Assembly: GCF_900112765.1 (NCBI RefSeq) | Contig: NZ_FOMZ01000007.1 | Span: forward strand, 248,001 to 312,000 | Direction: 5' to 3' | From: Actinopolyspora alba | GTDB taxonomy: Bacteria; Actinomycetota; Actinomycetes; Mycobacteriales; Pseudonocardiaceae | DNA: 64,000 nucleotides | In this document: in pieces, positions 28,332-41,139 of the stretch | How the letters are laid out: each line of letters begins with the position of its first letter | Numbering within the stretch: the stretch's first letter is position 1 | The notes under the pieces: model-generated | What the model was told of the DNA's origin: nothing | The model's database searches: none | What the model saw: the letters and a program-made list of their open reading frames with translations, nothing else | Translations under genes and position numbers: made by a program

Positions 28332-28724
28332 GTGTCGGGGGTGACAGTGAAAGCCGGGATGAATTCGGCGCTGCGGGCGGCGTTGTTCCTGCTGTTCGCT
28401 GTGGTCCTCGTCGTGCTCTCCCCGCTGCACGCCGCCGGTGCCGTGGCACACGTCGGCAGGGTCGTCTCGGGGGAGTACAAAACCGAGCAGAGTGCTCCCT
28501 GCGAGAGCGAGAAACTCCGCAAGCGCCCCAGCGTGGCCGAACTCGGCAGGAGGATCGGACGGCGCACCGAGCGGTCGTGCAGCAGACGGAACCGCACGGC
28601 TCTCCCCGTCAGACAGCGCTTCGACGCCGCAGAAGACGCGAGAAACATTCGCAATGCGGTCGACTCGACTGTGAAGTGCAGATCAGCCCATTCCCAGGCG
28701 AGACTTCAGGTGTACCGCAGGTGA
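28332..28724 (+). CDS. Putative small secreted basic protein
   Basis: 130 residues from GTG 28332, with GGAGG 5 nt upstream. An ATG at 28359 is in frame. A Sec-type signal (MNSALRAALFLLFAVVLVVL then SPLHAAGA) is predicted, with cleavage likely after AGA near residue 36. The mature part is basic, with Cys residues (APCESEK, RSCSRR, VKCRSA) and no known domain. Third-position G/C bias is weaker toward the C terminus, so the true end or even the gene is uncertain. It could be a lineage-specific exported protein. Confidence 0.5.
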   Translation: MSGVTVKAGMNSALRAALFLLFAVVLVVLSPLHAAGAVAHVGRVVSGEYKTEQSAPCESEKLRKRPSVAELGRRIGRRTERSCSRRNRTALPVRQRFDAAEDARNIRNAVDSTVKCRSAHSQARLQVYRR

Positions 28725-29165
28725 TTCGTCAGCCGATTCGGTTCGACGGGGACCTGCGCTGCTCGCGAGGTCCCTCGCCTCGTCTTCGCGGCAGCGACGG
28801 TTGGAGTCGGGTTCACGTTCGGTTCGACTACCAGGCCGAGCTGTAGAACCTTCCAGTCCACAGGGCACAACGCTCGCGGGCACCCTCGCCGAATTCTTCT
28901 CGCATCGACGCGAGTCCGTTGGAAATCCATTCCGGGAAGCCGTCCGTGACACGGTTCTTTCGAGCGTTCTCCACTCCGGGAGAGCGTGGTTCGGAGGAAC
29001 CAGCAGCGGTACGGACGGCGAGCCGATCGAGTGGTCCGAACACCCGATCGGGACTTCCGGAACGGATTCCCACTCGTACCAGCGACACATTTCGACCGAC
29101 GACCCCTGCGGGCCCACGTGTGTCCGATCGCGGACACGGGCCTGTCGACCCTCACGGAGTAAATC
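28725..29165. other. Intergenic region before the SulP gene
   Basis: 441 nt without a convincing gene or repeat on either strand. Presumed to hold the transporter promoter. Confidence 0.45.
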
Positions 29166-30683
29166 GTGACCACACAACTCGAATCGCCCCGGCCCACCCG
29201 GCCGGGCTCTCTACGCGAACACATCCGCCGGAACAAGTCGGTGTTCGGCTTCGACCTGGGTGCTTCGCTCGTGGTCTTCCTGGTGGCGTTACCACTGTGC
29301 GTGGGCATCGCCGTCGCCTCCGGCGTGCCAGCCGAACTGGGCATCGTCACCGGCATCGTCGGCGGCATCGTCGTCGGCTGCATGCCGGGCAGCACCATGC
29401 AGGTCAGCGGACCCGCGGCAGGCCTGACCGTGCTGGTCGCGTCCACGATCGCCGATCACGGTCTCGCCGTGCTGGGCGTGGTCGTGCTCGGGGCGGGTCT
29501 GCTGCAGATTGCGATGGGGATGACCGGAATCGGTACCTGGTTCCGCGCGATCTCGCCCTCAGTGGTGCAGGGACTGCTGGCCGGGATCGGGCTCGTACTG
29601 ATCCTCGGCCAGATCTATCCCATCGGAGGGTTGGACCAGCCCTCGCACACCGGTGCCAAGTTCGCCGGGCTGCCCGAACTGCTCCGGGCCGTGTTCACCA
29701 CCCCCACGGGACGGGCCGGGGTCGCCATCGCGGTGGTGACGCTGCTCACCATGGTGCTGTGGGGTCGGTTGCCCCAACGCTTCCGGACCGTTCCCGCACC
29801 GTTGGTGGGAGTCACCGTCGCGTCGGCGCTCACCTACGCGCTCGGGTTTCCGCTGGAGACGATCGGGGTCGGTTCGCTGCTGGAAACCATCAATGTCACC
29901 ACTCCCGGTGACTTCGGCGCGGTTACCAGCTTCGCGGTGCTCGGATCGATTCTGACCTTCGCGCTGATCGCTTCCGCGGAGAGCCTGTTCAGCGCGGCGG
30001 CGGTGGACCGGATGCACGACGGTCCCAAGACCCGCTACAACGCTGAGCTGGTGGCGCAGGGTACCGGGAACGCGGTTTGCGGAGTGCTCGGCGCGCTGCC
30101 GATGACCGCGGTGATCGTGCGCAGTACCGCCAACGTGCACGCGGGAGCGCGGACCAAACTCTCCCGTGTGCTGCACGGGTGCTGGCTCCTGCTGTTCGTG
30201 ATGCTGCTTCCCCAGCTGCTCTCCTTCATTCCGCTGGCCACCCTCGGAGCGCTGTTGGTGCACGCGGGATGGAAACTGCTCGGGGTACGCCAGGTCGCCA
30301 CCTTGATCCGGGAACAGCGTTCGGAGGCGTTCATCCTGCTGCTGACCGCTGGGACGATCCTGGCCACCGACCTGCTGATCGGTGTGCTCACCGGTATCGT
30401 GGCCGCGGTGATCAAGACTGCTTGGGAGGTTTCCGGGCTTTCCGTGGAGATCGAACACGACGAGAACCATGCCCGGGTGCGGTTGCACGGCAACGCCACG
30501 TTCCTGCGGTTGCCGCAGCTGCAGGACAGGCTGGAACAACTGCCGCACACCAGTAGCGCTCATGTCGACATGACGCCGCTGCGGCATCTGGACCGAGCCT
30601 GTCATCAGAGCATCGAGCACTGGGCGGAGCAGCGGCGCAAGAACTCCTGCGCCGTGGAGCTGGCCATGCCGGGCGCGCGCTGA
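29166..30683 (+). CDS. SulP-family anion transporter
   Basis: 505-residue SLC26/SulP membrane transporter. The N-terminal half holds the family's [26 protein letters not shown] and [16 protein letters not shown] segments, with about 11-12 membrane helices in total, and a degenerate STAS domain (about 420-500, [23 protein letters not shown]) ends the protein. No carbonic anhydrase is fused, unlike some actinobacterial homologues. Substrate could be bicarbonate, sulfate or another anion. GTG 29166 gives the expected hydrophilic N terminus. Single-gene unit closed by a hairpin at 30699. Confidence 0.9.
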   Translation: MTTQLESPRPTRPGSLREHIRRNKSVFGFDLGASLVVFLVALPLCVGIAVASGVPAELGIVTGIVGGIVVGCMPGSTMQVSGPAAGLTVLVASTIADHGLAVLGVVVLGAGLLQIAMGMTGIGTWFRAISPSVVQGLLAGIGLVLILGQIYPIGGLDQPSHTGAKFAGLPELLRAVFTTPTGRAGVAIAVVTLLTMVLWGRLPQRFRTVPAPLVGVTVASALTYALGFPLETIGVGSLLETINVTTPGDFGAVTSFAVLGSILTFALIASAESLFSAAAVDRMHDGPKTRYNAELVAQGTGNAVCGVLGALPMTAVIVRSTANVHAGARTKLSRVLHGCWLLLFVMLLPQLLSFIPLATLGALLVHAGWKLLGVRQVATLIREQRSEAFILLLTAGTILATDLLIGVLTGIVAAVIKTAWEVSGLSVEIEHDENHARVRLHGNATFLRLPQLQDRLEQLPHTSSAHVDMTPLRHLDRACHQSIEHWAEQRRKNSCAVELAMPGAR

Positions 30684-30698
30684 CAGCTCGATGCGCAC

Positions 30699-30731
30699 TG
30701 GTCCTCGCCCGTGTTGTCACGGCGAGGACCA
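30699..30731 (+). terminator. 11-bp hairpin after the SulP gene
   Basis: TGGTCCTCGCC (30699-30709), 11-nt loop, GGCGAGGACCA (30721-30731), perfectly complementary, 16 nt after the stop codon. Confidence 0.8.
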
Positions 30732-30864
30732 GCCACGAGTCGGACAAGCTACGACTCGGGCCAGCCACCAGCGGAACCGGTCACAGCGAGATCCGCTGGA
30801 AGGCGGCGAGATCCCGCGCCGTCCCGCACGACCGGTGTCGTCCGGCGCGGGTAGCGTCGGGAAC

Positions 30865-32253
30865 GTGACTGATGGCCTGTTCGACAACGGTTCGTTCCAC
30901 AGCGGTCTGCTGGACGGCGGCCTGTTCGGTGCTGATGCCGAGGACCGCGCCGAACAGCGACTCGCCGAGAACGCGCCGCTGGCGGTGCGGATGCGTCCCC
31001 GGACGCTCGAGGAAGTCATCGGGCAGGATCACCTCCTCGGTTCCGGAGCGCCGCTGCGCCGTCTCGTGGAGGGGGCGGCCCCCGCCTCGGTGCTGCTGCA
31101 CGGGCCACCCGGTACCGGCAAGACCACACTGGCCGGGCTGGTCTCACAGGCCACCGGACGTCGTTTCGTGGCGCTGTCCGCGCTCTCGGCGGGTGTCAAA
31201 GAGGTGCGCGGGGTGATCGAGGAGGCACGGCGCAGGCTCGGGCACTCGGGTGAGGCCACCGTGCTGTTCATCGACGAGGTGCACCGTTTCTCCAAGACGC
31301 AACAGGATGCGCTGCTGTCCGCGGTCGAGGACCGGACTGTGCTGCTGGTGGCCGCCACCACCGAGAACCCCTCGTTCTCCGTGGTCTCACCGTTGCTTTC
31401 GCGTTCGCTGGTGCTGCAACTGCGACCGCTCGGTGAACAGGAGGTCCGGCAGCTGGTGCTGCGCGCCGTGACCGAACAGCGCGGGCTGGACGGCGAATTC
31501 CGTCTGGAGGAGGAGGCCGAGCGGCATCTGGTGGCGCTGGCAGGGGGAGACGCGCGCCGCGCGCTGACGGCGCTGGAGGCCGCTTCCGAAGCGGCGGCTG
31601 CCACCGGCTCCAGCGCCATCGACCTCGCCACCGTCGAGGCGACGGTGGACAAGGCGGCCGTGCGCTACGACCGCGACGGTGACCAGCACTACGATGTCGC
31701 CAGCGCGTTCATCAAATCCATCCGTGGTTCGGACGTGGACGCCGCGCTGCACTACCTGGCCAGAATGATCGAGGCGGGCGAGGACCCACGTTTCATCGCA
31801 CGCAGGCTCGTGGTGCACGCCAGCGAGGATGTCGGCATGGCCGACCCCACCGCGATGCAGAGCGCCGTGGCGACCGCCCAAGCGGTGCAGTTCATCGGAA
31901 TGCCGGAGGGCAGGCTGGCGCTGGCACAGACCACGGTGCATCTGGCCACCGCTCCCAAGTCCAATGCCGTGATCACGGCCATCGACGCCGCGCTGGCCGA
32001 TGTCCGTGCGGGCGGGGCCGGAACCGTGCCCGCGCATCTGCGGGACGGGCACTACGCGGGTGCCGAGCGACAGGGGAACGCCATCGGGTACCGCTATCCG
32101 CACGATCGCCCGGAAGGGGTACTCGAACAGCAGTACCCGCCCGATTCATTGGTCGGCAGGAACTACTACGAGCCCAACGGGCGCGGTGAGGAACGAACAC
32201 TGGCGGAACGGCTGCCGAAACTGCGCAACATCGTTCGCGGGGATCGCCAGTAG
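30865..32253 (+). CDS. rarA: Replication-associated recombination ATPase RarA (MgsA)
   Basis: AAA+ clamp-loader-like ATPase that acts at stalled replication forks. 462 residues from GTG 30865: a short N terminus with three near-repeats (GLFDNG, GLLDGG, GLFGAD), Walker A GPPGTGKT, Walker B FIDEVHRF, sensor ATTENPSF and the C-terminal tetramerisation domain ([27 protein letters not shown]). The GLFD start resembles the SSB/clamp-interaction-type N termini of this family. A GTG or ATG further upstream lies within the previous terminator. Equivalent to Rv2559c at the same place in the conserved gene order. Confidence 0.93.
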   Translation: MTDGLFDNGSFHSGLLDGGLFGADAEDRAEQRLAENAPLAVRMRPRTLEEVIGQDHLLGSGAPLRRLVEGAAPASVLLHGPPGTGKTTLAGLVSQATGRRFVALSALSAGVKEVRGVIEEARRRLGHSGEATVLFIDEVHRFSKTQQDALLSAVEDRTVLLVAATTENPSFSVVSPLLSRSLVLQLRPLGEQEVRQLVLRAVTEQRGLDGEFRLEEEAERHLVALAGGDARRALTALEAASEAAAATGSSAIDLATVEATVDKAAVRYDRDGDQHYDVASAFIKSIRGSDVDAALHYLARMIEAGEDPRFIARRLVVHASEDVGMADPTAMQSAVATAQAVQFIGMPEGRLALAQTTVHLATAPKSNAVITAIDAALADVRAGGAGTVPAHLRDGHYAGAERQGNAIGYRYPHDRPEGVLEQQYPPDSLVGRNYYEPNGRGEERTLAERLPKLRNIVRGDRQ

Positions 32254-32409
32254 TACCGGGCGAAGTCACCGGTCCGTCCCGGCGCGGTTCGCGATCGTCC
32301 CGGAACGTCGGTTTCGGAGCTGTTCTCGGGTAATGTGCCGATTCGGCCGGACAAGCCACGAATCGACGACCCGGCCCTCGTCACGGCCGGGTTCGGAAGG
32401 GACGGATGA

Positions 32410-33375
32410 GTGAGTTCTCGGATCCTGGTCACCCGCTCGATTCCCGAGTCGGCGCTGCGACTGCTGGAGTCGGTGGGTGATGTGCGGCTCTGCAGCCAGA
32501 GCCGAGCGATGACCCCGGCGGAGCTGCACGAGGCCGTGCACGGTGCCGAAGCGGTGGTCACCATGCTGCACGACCGGATCGACGGCGAGGTCATCGACGC
32601 GGCGGGGCCGTCGTTGCGCGTGGTCGCCAATGTCGCGGTGGGCTACGACAACGTCGATGTGCCCGCACTGGACCGACGTGGGGTGCTGCTGACCAACACG
32701 CCCGGGGTGCTCACCGATGCCACGGCGGATCTGACGTTCGGGCTGTTGCTGATGGCCACCCGCAGGCTCGCCGAGGGGGAGCGGTTGATCCGTTCTGGCA
32801 TCCCCTGGGCGTGGAACTTCTCGTTCATGCTGGGCAGCGGTTTGCAGGGCAAGACGCTGGGAATAGTCGGGATGGGCCAGATCGGCCGTGCCGTGGCACG
32901 CAGAGCACGTGCCTTCGGCATGGAGGTCGTCTACACCGCTCGGAATCGCGTGGAGTCCGAGGTCGAGCGCGAGCTGGACGCGAGTTTTCTGCCGCTGTCG
33001 CGCCTGCTGCGGGACTCGGACGTGGTGTCGCTGCACTGCCCGCTGACCGAATCGACCAGACACCTGATCGACGGTGCGGCCCTGTCCGACATGAAGTCCT
33101 CGGCGGTACTGCTCAACACCAGTCGTGGTGCCGTGGTCGACGAACGTGCCCTGGCACGCGCTCTCCGGGACGGCACCATCGGCGGAGCCGGACTGGACGT
33201 GTTCGAGAACGAGCCGGCGGTGGAGCCCGAACTGCTCGAACTGGACAACGTGGTGATGGTGCCGCACCTCGGCTCGGCCACTGCCGAGACGCGTACGGCG
33301 ATGGCCGAGTTGGCCGCCCGCAACGTGGTCGGTGTGCTCGACGGCAGTGGCCCGGTTTCACCGGTCAACGGTTGA
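32410..33375 (+). CDS. D-isomer-specific 2-hydroxyacid dehydrogenase
   Basis: 321-residue NAD(P)-dependent dehydrogenase resembling glyoxylate/hydroxypyruvate reductases. NAD-binding GMGQIG is near residue 157; catalytic Arg in NTSRGAVVDE, Glu in DVFENEP and His in VPHLGSAT are all present, as is the VGYDNVD substrate loop. GTG 32410 gives SSRILVTR. It follows rarA after 156 nt. The exact acid reduced cannot be told from sequence. A palindrome overlaps its stop codon. Confidence 0.9.
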   Translation: MSSRILVTRSIPESALRLLESVGDVRLCSQSRAMTPAELHEAVHGAEAVVTMLHDRIDGEVIDAAGPSLRVVANVAVGYDNVDVPALDRRGVLLTNTPGVLTDATADLTFGLLLMATRRLAEGERLIRSGIPWAWNFSFMLGSGLQGKTLGIVGMGQIGRAVARRARAFGMEVVYTARNRVESEVERELDASFLPLSRLLRDSDVVSLHCPLTESTRHLIDGAALSDMKSSAVLLNTSRGAVVDERALARALRDGTIGGAGLDVFENEPAVEPELLELDNVVMVPHLGSATAETRTAMAELAARNVVGVLDGSGPVSPVNG

Positions 33376-33379
33376 CCGG
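33361..33379. terminator. Palindrome across the dehydrogenase stop codon
   Basis: CCGGTCAAC-G-GTTGACCGG, 9-bp perfect arms including the TGA stop. Followed by tandem 12-nt repeats (33401-33424). Likely a terminator or structured 3' end shared by convergent genes. Confidence 0.5.
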
Positions 33380-33400
33380 TCGCTTCCGGCGTCGTCGCGG

Positions 33401-33424
33401 CGGGAAACCGGACGGGAAACCGGA
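33401..33424 (+). repeat. 12-nt tandem duplication
   Basis: CGGGAAACCGGA occurs twice in a row in the gap between two convergent genes. CGCTTCCGG (33381-33389) and CCGGAAGCG (33420-33428) flank it as an inverted pair. Confidence 0.7.
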
Positions 33425-33463
33425 AGCGCGGGGCCTGCCGGGTACGGTTCCGCCCCCGCCGCG

Positions 33464-34636
33464 TCAACCGCGGCGGAACCGTCCGCTCGCTCGTTCACCC
33501 ACCACCCCCGCGGCCGCGGCGAGCGCGGGAAGCAGTATCCCGAGCAGCATCCACACCGGGCTCGGCAGCAGCATCCAGTGGTCGATCCGCAGGCCCAGGA
33601 ACTCCTCCATCGGAGCACGCAACACCAGCGCCCCCGGGATTCCCAGCGCGGTCGCGGGGACGGCCCCGGCGAGCGCGACGGCCGCTGCTGTCGTCGTCCG
33701 CTCGAACCGTTCTCGGGAGCCGTTCCGCCTGGCGGTGAACACTCCGAACAACGCCGCACCACCCAGCAGCCCGCCGAGCGCGATGTAGCGCCAAGTGTCC
33801 ACTGTGGCGATCATTTTCCGCTCCCGCAGCGGCAGCCGGAAGGCGCCGAGCCCCATCTCGCGTAGCCGGGAGGCCACCGCCCTCGGCTCGTGCGACTCGT
33901 CGACCACCACGCCGACCCGTTCGGCGTCGCTGCCGCGTCGCAACTGGGAAACGGTCTTGCCCTCGTTCGCCGCGGCCAACCGTGCGGCGGTCACCGGCGC
34001 GAGGTAGGCGGTCTGCGGTCCGTCCGCGTGCCAGCGGGGGTCGTAGGTGGCGATCACTTCGAGCTCGATGACCGCCGAGTCCGCACGGGCTGGGCGCGAG
34101 TCGTCCGCGGCCTCTTCGACCTCGGCCTCCGAACCCGGGGGAGCCGGGGTTTTGTCGCTGTAGCCGAAACTCAGCGTGCGCCCGAGGTAACTGGTGAAGT
34201 CAACTCCCTGGGTCCGGGCGGGAAGCACCACCTGACCGGGGAGCACACCCTCGGCCACCGAGCCTCCCGTGATCGGAGGAGGAACGTAACTTCCCCAGGA
34301 GTGCGTGGCCAGCGAGAGTCGCGGCATGCCGCTGCCCACCGGAGTCCGGATCGCCGAAGGATGCTCCGGGATCGCGTACTCGACGCCGGGAACGGAGCGG
34401 ATCAACTTCATCCGTTTACTGTTGAGGATTCCGAACGTGCCCTTGCTGTCCAGCGAGGAGATCACGATGCGTTGTGTGCCGCCGGCGCGAAGAACGTCGC
34501 GTGCCGTCGCGGTCTGTATTCCGCCGCTGACTCCGGCCAGCGTGCTGACCAGAAACGTGAACACCAGCGTCACCAGTAGCGGCGTGCGGCTGGTGACCCC
34601 TGCCCTCAGTGCGGCCGATACGGCCCGCTTGCGCAT
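33464..34636 (-). CDS. FtsX-like permease without an adjacent ATPase
   Basis: 390 residues resembling MacB/FtsX-type ABC permeases: one N-terminal membrane segment (PLLVTLVFTFLVSTLAG), an extracytoplasmic domain of about 210 residues, and three C-terminal membrane segments. ATG 34636 (MRKRAVSAALRAG) has GAGGGG 8 nt upstream; longer frames to 35047 are rejected because they lack coding bias. No cognate ATP-binding gene lies next to it, unlike most such systems, so its partner is elsewhere or it has lost one. Convergent with the 2-hydroxyacid dehydrogenase. Confidence 0.72.
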   Translation of the reverse strand: MRKRAVSAALRAGVTSRTPLLVTLVFTFLVSTLAGVSGGIQTATARDVLRAGGTQRIVISSLDSKGTFGILNSKRMKLIRSVPGVEYAIPEHPSAIRTPVGSGMPRLSLATHSWGSYVPPPITGGSVAEGVLPGQVVLPARTQGVDFTSYLGRTLSFGYSDKTPAPPGSEAEVEEAADDSRPARADSAVIELEVIATYDPRWHADGPQTAYLAPVTAARLAAANEGKTVSQLRRGSDAERVGVVVDESHEPRAVASRLREMGLGAFRLPLRERKMIATVDTWRYIALGGLLGGAALFGVFTARRNGSRERFERTTTAAAVALAGAVPATALGIPGALVLRAPMEEFLGLRIDHWMLLPSPVWMLLGILLPALAAAAGVVGERASGRFRRG

Positions 34637-34867
34637 TCGACGCGTCCCCTCGTGCTCGTCCGGCGGAGCCCAACCCGGCCGGAAGAGCAATCTATCGTGC
34701 GGGTCGCGCGCTTTCACACCGACCACCCGTGCCGCGCCGCGGCCACGTCTGTCAAAGCCGCACACGAGTCGGTGACCGCGACGCGATAGCCTGGCCGCGA
34801 TCATCGCCGCCGTTTCGAGGGCATCGTCACGGTGGCCGCACGAATCGGCTGGAAATCGGGAGGACAC

Positions 34868-35272
34868 GTGACGCCCACCGAGATCGCCGCGCTGATCGCA
34901 GCAGGTGCTTTCGTGCTGCTGGTCGTGCTGCTGGCGATCCCGTTGGTCAAACTCGGCCGCACCCTGGACGAGGCGACCAACGCGATCCGCAAGGCGCAGG
35001 AGAACTCCGACCCGCTGTTCACCGGTGCGAACACGACGTTGGACCACGTGAACACGCAGTTGGAACGTGTCGACGGCATCACGGCCAACGCCCAGTCGGT
35101 CTCCAGCAATGTGTCGGCACTGTCTTCGCTGTTCACAGCTACACTGGGAAGTCCGCTGGTGAAGTCAGCCGCCTTCACCTACGGCGTGAGCAAAGCCCTG
35201 CGCGCCCGCCGAAAGCGCGACGAACAGGCCGCGGGCAAGCATTCCCGCAGGCGCAAAGGGGGTCGTAAGTGA
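34868..35272 (+). CDS. DUF948-family membrane protein
   Basis: 134 residues: one N-terminal membrane segment (IAALIAAGAFVLLVVLLAIPLVKLG) followed by a coiled region (LDEATNAIRKAQENSDPLFTGANTTLDHVN) and a basic tail. This is the DUF948 arrangement, function unknown, found upstream of alaS in many actinobacteria. The start is GTG 34868 with GGGAGG just upstream. Its stop overlaps the next start (GTGA). Confidence 0.88.
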   Translation: MTPTEIAALIAAGAFVLLVVLLAIPLVKLGRTLDEATNAIRKAQENSDPLFTGANTTLDHVNTQLERVDGITANAQSVSSNVSALSSLFTATLGSPLVKSAAFTYGVSKALRARRKRDEQAAGKHSRRRKGGRK

Positions 35273-35625
35273 GCCGTCTGTTCTGGCTCGGCGCCGGTGT
35301 CGCCGCGGGCGTGGCGTTGAGCCGCAAGGTCAATCGGACCGCGCGAAAGGCCACCCCGGCGGGTGTGGCCGATCAGCTGGGCGATGCCGTCCGGGAGCTG
35401 GCGGAGGCGGTCGGCTCGTTCGGAGCGGACGTGCGCGCGGGCATGACCGAACGCGAACTCGAGCTCCACGAGGACGTGGCCGAGCGCACCGGTATCGTCA
35501 CCGGAGGCCGTGAGCAGCGGACCATTACGCTGCCGGACAATGGGAACCGGCAGGTGACACGGATGGCGGGGACGCTGGAGGAGACCGGTTCGCAGGGACG
35601 GCGAGCTCGCAGGGCGGGGCGCTGA
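35269..35625 (+). CDS. DUF6167-like small protein
   Basis: 118 residues beginning MSRLFWLGAGVAAGVALSRKV, a short hydrophobic N-terminal anchor followed by a helical acidic middle and a basic tail. It belongs with the small conserved protein found between the DUF948 gene and alaS in actinobacteria. Function unknown; a role beside DUF948 at the membrane is inferred only from translational coupling. Confidence 0.8.
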   Translation: MSRLFWLGAGVAAGVALSRKVNRTARKATPAGVADQLGDAVRELAEAVGSFGADVRAGMTERELELHEDVAERTGIVTGGREQRTITLPDNGNRQVTRMAGTLEETGSQGRRARRAGR

Positions 35626-35710
35626 CGTTCGTCGCGAGTCTCCGCTCACGCCGACCGGTGTCCCGCCTGCTCCGTGCCGGTAGCCCGCATCCGCGTAGAA
35701 GGACTTCATC

Positions 35711-38385
<2,675 letters not shown>

Positions 38386-38389
<4 letters not shown>

Positions 38390-38883
38390 ACCCCGAACGC
38401 TCCGAAACCGAGCCGAACCGGGGCGGTTCCGGTCGAGACCGGAAGGACCCGGGCCCAGGCAGGCGCATCTGCGTGGACGTGGGGCAGGCACGGGTGGGCG
38501 TCGCGGTCAGCGATCCGGCGCCCATCCTCGCCAGCCCGCTCACCACGCTCAAGCGGGACAAGTCCCGCAAGTCCGATCTCGACGAGCTGGCCGAGCTGGT
38601 GCGCGAGTACGAGGTCGTCGAGATAGTGGTCGGCCTGCCGGTCACCCTGGCGGGCAGGCACGGTCCCGCGGCCGACATGGCACGTTCCTATTCCGACGCG
38701 CTCAATGCCAGGACCGGCGATGTCCCGGTGCGGCTCAGTGACGAACGACTCACCACAGTGACGGCCACCAAGGTGCTGTCCGATCGCGGGATTCGTGGTA
38801 GGCGTCAACGGGACGTGGTGGATCAAGCCGCCGCGGTCGAGATCCTGCAGTCCTGGCTCGACGCACGCGGCCGGAGCGAATGA
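38386..38883 (+). CDS. ruvX: Putative pre-16S rRNA nuclease RuvX/YqgF
   Basis: 165-residue RNase H-fold protein of the YqgF family, implicated in 16S rRNA 5'-end maturation. The first catalytic Asp is in ICVDVGQARVGVAV, the middle Glu region in LSDERLTT and the last Asp in DVVDQAAAVEIL. It has a 25-residue unstructured polar N terminus. GTG 38386 overlaps the alaS stop. The gene order alaS-ruvX-mltG-aroE is conserved in actinobacteria. Confidence 0.93.
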
Positions 38884-38895
38884 GAGGACCCCGGC

Positions 38896-40107
38896 GTGAA
38901 CGATGATCTCGGTCTGTTCACCGATGACGCTGGAGACGCACCACGTGGCGGCCGTGCCGAGGAGCGTGAGCGGCTGCACCGTCGACGACGTCGACGCATC
39001 GTCACGGCGGTCTCCGGAATACTGGTACTGCTGATCGTCGTCGGCGGTGCCGGGTACGGTGTGCTGCAGTTGCTGCGGCTCGGCAGCTACGAGGACTACG
39101 AGGGGACCGGTAATGGCCAGGTCGTCATCGAGGTCCGGCCCGGTGAGACAACCAGTGCCATCGCGGGCACCCTCTCGGAACGGGACGTGGTGGCCTCGGC
39201 CGCTGCTTTCGTCCAGGCCGCCGAGGGAAACAGTGAGATCAAGGGCATTCAGCCGGGCTTCTACCTGATGCGTTCCCGGATGTCCGGTCAGGCGGCCGTC
39301 GAACGCATCGTCTCCGACGAGGCCAGAGCGGGCATGGTGGAGATCCGCGGGGGCATGCAGCTCGCCGATCACAACCTTCCTGGCGGGAAGGTCAAGAAGG
39401 GCATCCTCACCCGGCTGGCCGCGGCCACCTGCACCGGGGAGGGGAACTCCCAGGGATGCATCAGCAAGGAGGAATTGACCCGGGCCGCCACCGAGACCCC
39501 GGCTGCCGAACTCGGGATCCCCGACTGGGCCGCCGGCGCGGTCTCGGACGTTCCCCACCCCAGGCGACGCCTCGAGGGGCTCCTGCTGCCGGGGATCTAT
39601 CACGTCCAACCCACCGCCGGCCCCGTCGAGGTGCTGCGTTCGGTGCTGTCGGACTCCTTCGACAAGCTGCGTGCCGTGGGGCTGTCGAATCTGGCCTCGG
39701 AGTCCGGCCACTCGCGCTACGAACTGCTGCGGATCGCCTCACTGGTGCAGAGCGAGGGCATCACCGAGGACTTCGGCAAGGTGGCACGTGTGATCGAGAA
39801 CCGGTTGGCCATCGACATGCGGCTCGAACTCGATTCGACGATCAACTACGTTGTCGAGGACCCGCAGCTCTACACCGACGACGAGGACAGGGCTAAGGAA
39901 GGCCCGTACAACACCTACAACAGAACCGGGCTGCCACCCACACCGATCTCCGCGCCCAGCACGGCGGCTGTCAAAGCGGCGGCCAATCCCGCCGAGGGCG
40001 ACTGGAAGTACTTCGTCAAATGCCGCAAGGACGGCACCTCGTGCTTCTCCAAGACGTTCGAGGGGCACAAACAGGCCCAGGAAAAGGCAGACAGCAACGG
40101 TGTGTGA
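38896..40107 (+). CDS. mltG: Endolytic transglycosylase MltG
   Basis: 403-residue YceG/MltG family enzyme that cleaves nascent glycan strands and limits peptidoglycan length. A basic cytoplasmic tail (22-35, RRRRRR-like) leads to one membrane segment (about 36-60), a LysM-like domain (VRPGETTSAIAGTL) and the catalytic domain with LASLVQSEG/VIENRL, LELDSTINY and YNTYNRTGLPPTPISAPS. GTG 38896 is 12 nt after the ruvX stop. The extracellular domain contains two Cys pairs (TCTGEGNSQGC, CRKDGTSC), likely disulfides. Confidence 0.94.
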   Translation: MNDDLGLFTDDAGDAPRGGRAEERERLHRRRRRRIVTAVSGILVLLIVVGGAGYGVLQLLRLGSYEDYEGTGNGQVVIEVRPGETTSAIAGTLSERDVVASAAAFVQAAEGNSEIKGIQPGFYLMRSRMSGQAAVERIVSDEARAGMVEIRGGMQLADHNLPGGKVKKGILTRLAAATCTGEGNSQGCISKEELTRAATETPAAELGIPDWAAGAVSDVPHPRRRLEGLLLPGIYHVQPTAGPVEVLRSVLSDSFDKLRAVGLSNLASESGHSRYELLRIASLVQSEGITEDFGKVARVIENRLAIDMRLELDSTINYVVEDPQLYTDDEDRAKEGPYNTYNRTGLPPTPISAPSTAAVKAAANPAEGDWKYFVKCRKDGTSCFSKTFEGHKQAQEKADSNGV

Positions 40108-40174
40108 CGTTCGCCCGTGAGCGCCGCCCGCGACGTTCGTACGAGAGTCCGGTTTCGAAAGGGAGCTTCCGGGA

Positions 40175-41068
40175 ATGTCCGCTCAGTCACCCGAGTCGGT
40201 GGAGTCCCGTGCGGTGCGAGCAGGAGTGGTGGGCTCACCGGTGGAGCACTCGCTCTCCCCGGTGCTGCACGGCGCCGCTTACGCGGCTCTGGGGCTGCGG
40301 GACTGGTCGTACCAGCGCATCGAACGGGACGCCGAGGGGCTGCGGGCTCTGGTCGGTGAGCTCGATCCCAGCTGGCGCGGACTGTCGGTGACCATGCCGG
40401 GCAAGCAGGTGGCGCTGGAGCTGGCCTCGGAGGCCAGTGAGCGCGCCGCCGCCGTCGGTGCCGCCAACACGCTGGTCCGGCGTTCCGACGGTGCGTGGTA
40501 CGCGGACTGCACCGATGTCGACGGCATCACCGGGGCACTGCGCGCGGCCTGCGGATTCCCCGGTGCGGCGGACGAGGAGGAACGCACCGGGCTGGTGCTG
40601 GGTGCCGGTGGCACCGCTCTGGCCGTGATCGCCGCGTTCGCCGAGCTGGGGGTGCGTACTGTAACTCTGGCGGTACGCGATCCCGCCCGGGCCGGTTCCG
40701 CGCTGGCCACGGCCGAGCGCATCGGTGTGCGGGCCGAGAGCCGGGCGCTGGGCTCGCTGGATCTGGCGAGGGCCGCCGCTGAGGCCGATGTGGTGGTGTC
40801 CACCCTGCCTGCCGGAGCGGTGGATGACCACGTCCGGGAGCTGGCAGCGGCGGGCCGCGTGCTGGACGTGGTCTACCACCCCTGGCCCACGCCGCTGGCC
40901 GGGGCCGTGCACGCGGCGGGCGGTCGACTGGCGACCGGGCTCGACATGCTGTTGCACCAGTCGTTCGGCCAGGTCGAGTCGTTCACGGGGAAACGGGCTC
41001 CGCGACCGGCGATGCGGGACGCGCTGTCCGAGGCCACCGGCGGGAGAGTGCCGCTCCCGCTGCTGTGA
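40175..41068 (+). CDS. aroE: Shikimate dehydrogenase
   Basis: 297-residue NADP-dependent enzyme reducing 3-dehydroshikimate to shikimate. Substrate-binding SPVEHSLSPVLH, catalytic Lys in TMPGKQVA (near 73) and Asp in CTDVDG, and the Rossmann glycine motif VLGAGGTA are present. ATG 40175 follows GGGAG. Other shikimate genes aroC, aroK, aroB and aroQ are 4-8 kb downstream, separated by an inserted PTS locus and a prepilin peptidase gene. A terminator follows at 41140. Confidence 0.94.
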   Translation: MSAQSPESVESRAVRAGVVGSPVEHSLSPVLHGAAYAALGLRDWSYQRIERDAEGLRALVGELDPSWRGLSVTMPGKQVALELASEASERAAAVGAANTLVRRSDGAWYADCTDVDGITGALRAACGFPGAADEEERTGLVLGAGGTALAVIAAFAELGVRTVTLAVRDPARAGSALATAERIGVRAESRALGSLDLARAAAEADVVVSTLPAGAVDDHVRELAAAGRVLDVVYHPWPTPLAGAVHAAGGRLATGLDMLLHQSFGQVESFTGKRAPRPAMRDALSEATGGRVPLPLL

Positions 41069-41139
41069 GCGGGTGGTCCGCCGCGGTGAACGTGCCGGTG
41101 TGGCCCGGTCGTCTTGGTGCCGCGATGTTTCGCACGCAC

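Noticed and set aside
28810-28835. tRNA-like GGTTCGACTAC word
   Set aside because: No acceptor stem, anticodon arm or other tRNA parts around it; no tRNA gene was found in the window.
33464-35047. Longer form (527 codons) of the FtsX-like gene
   Set aside because: The extra N-terminal 137 residues lack coding bias; ATG 34636 has a good ribosome site and gives the normal membrane-segment start.
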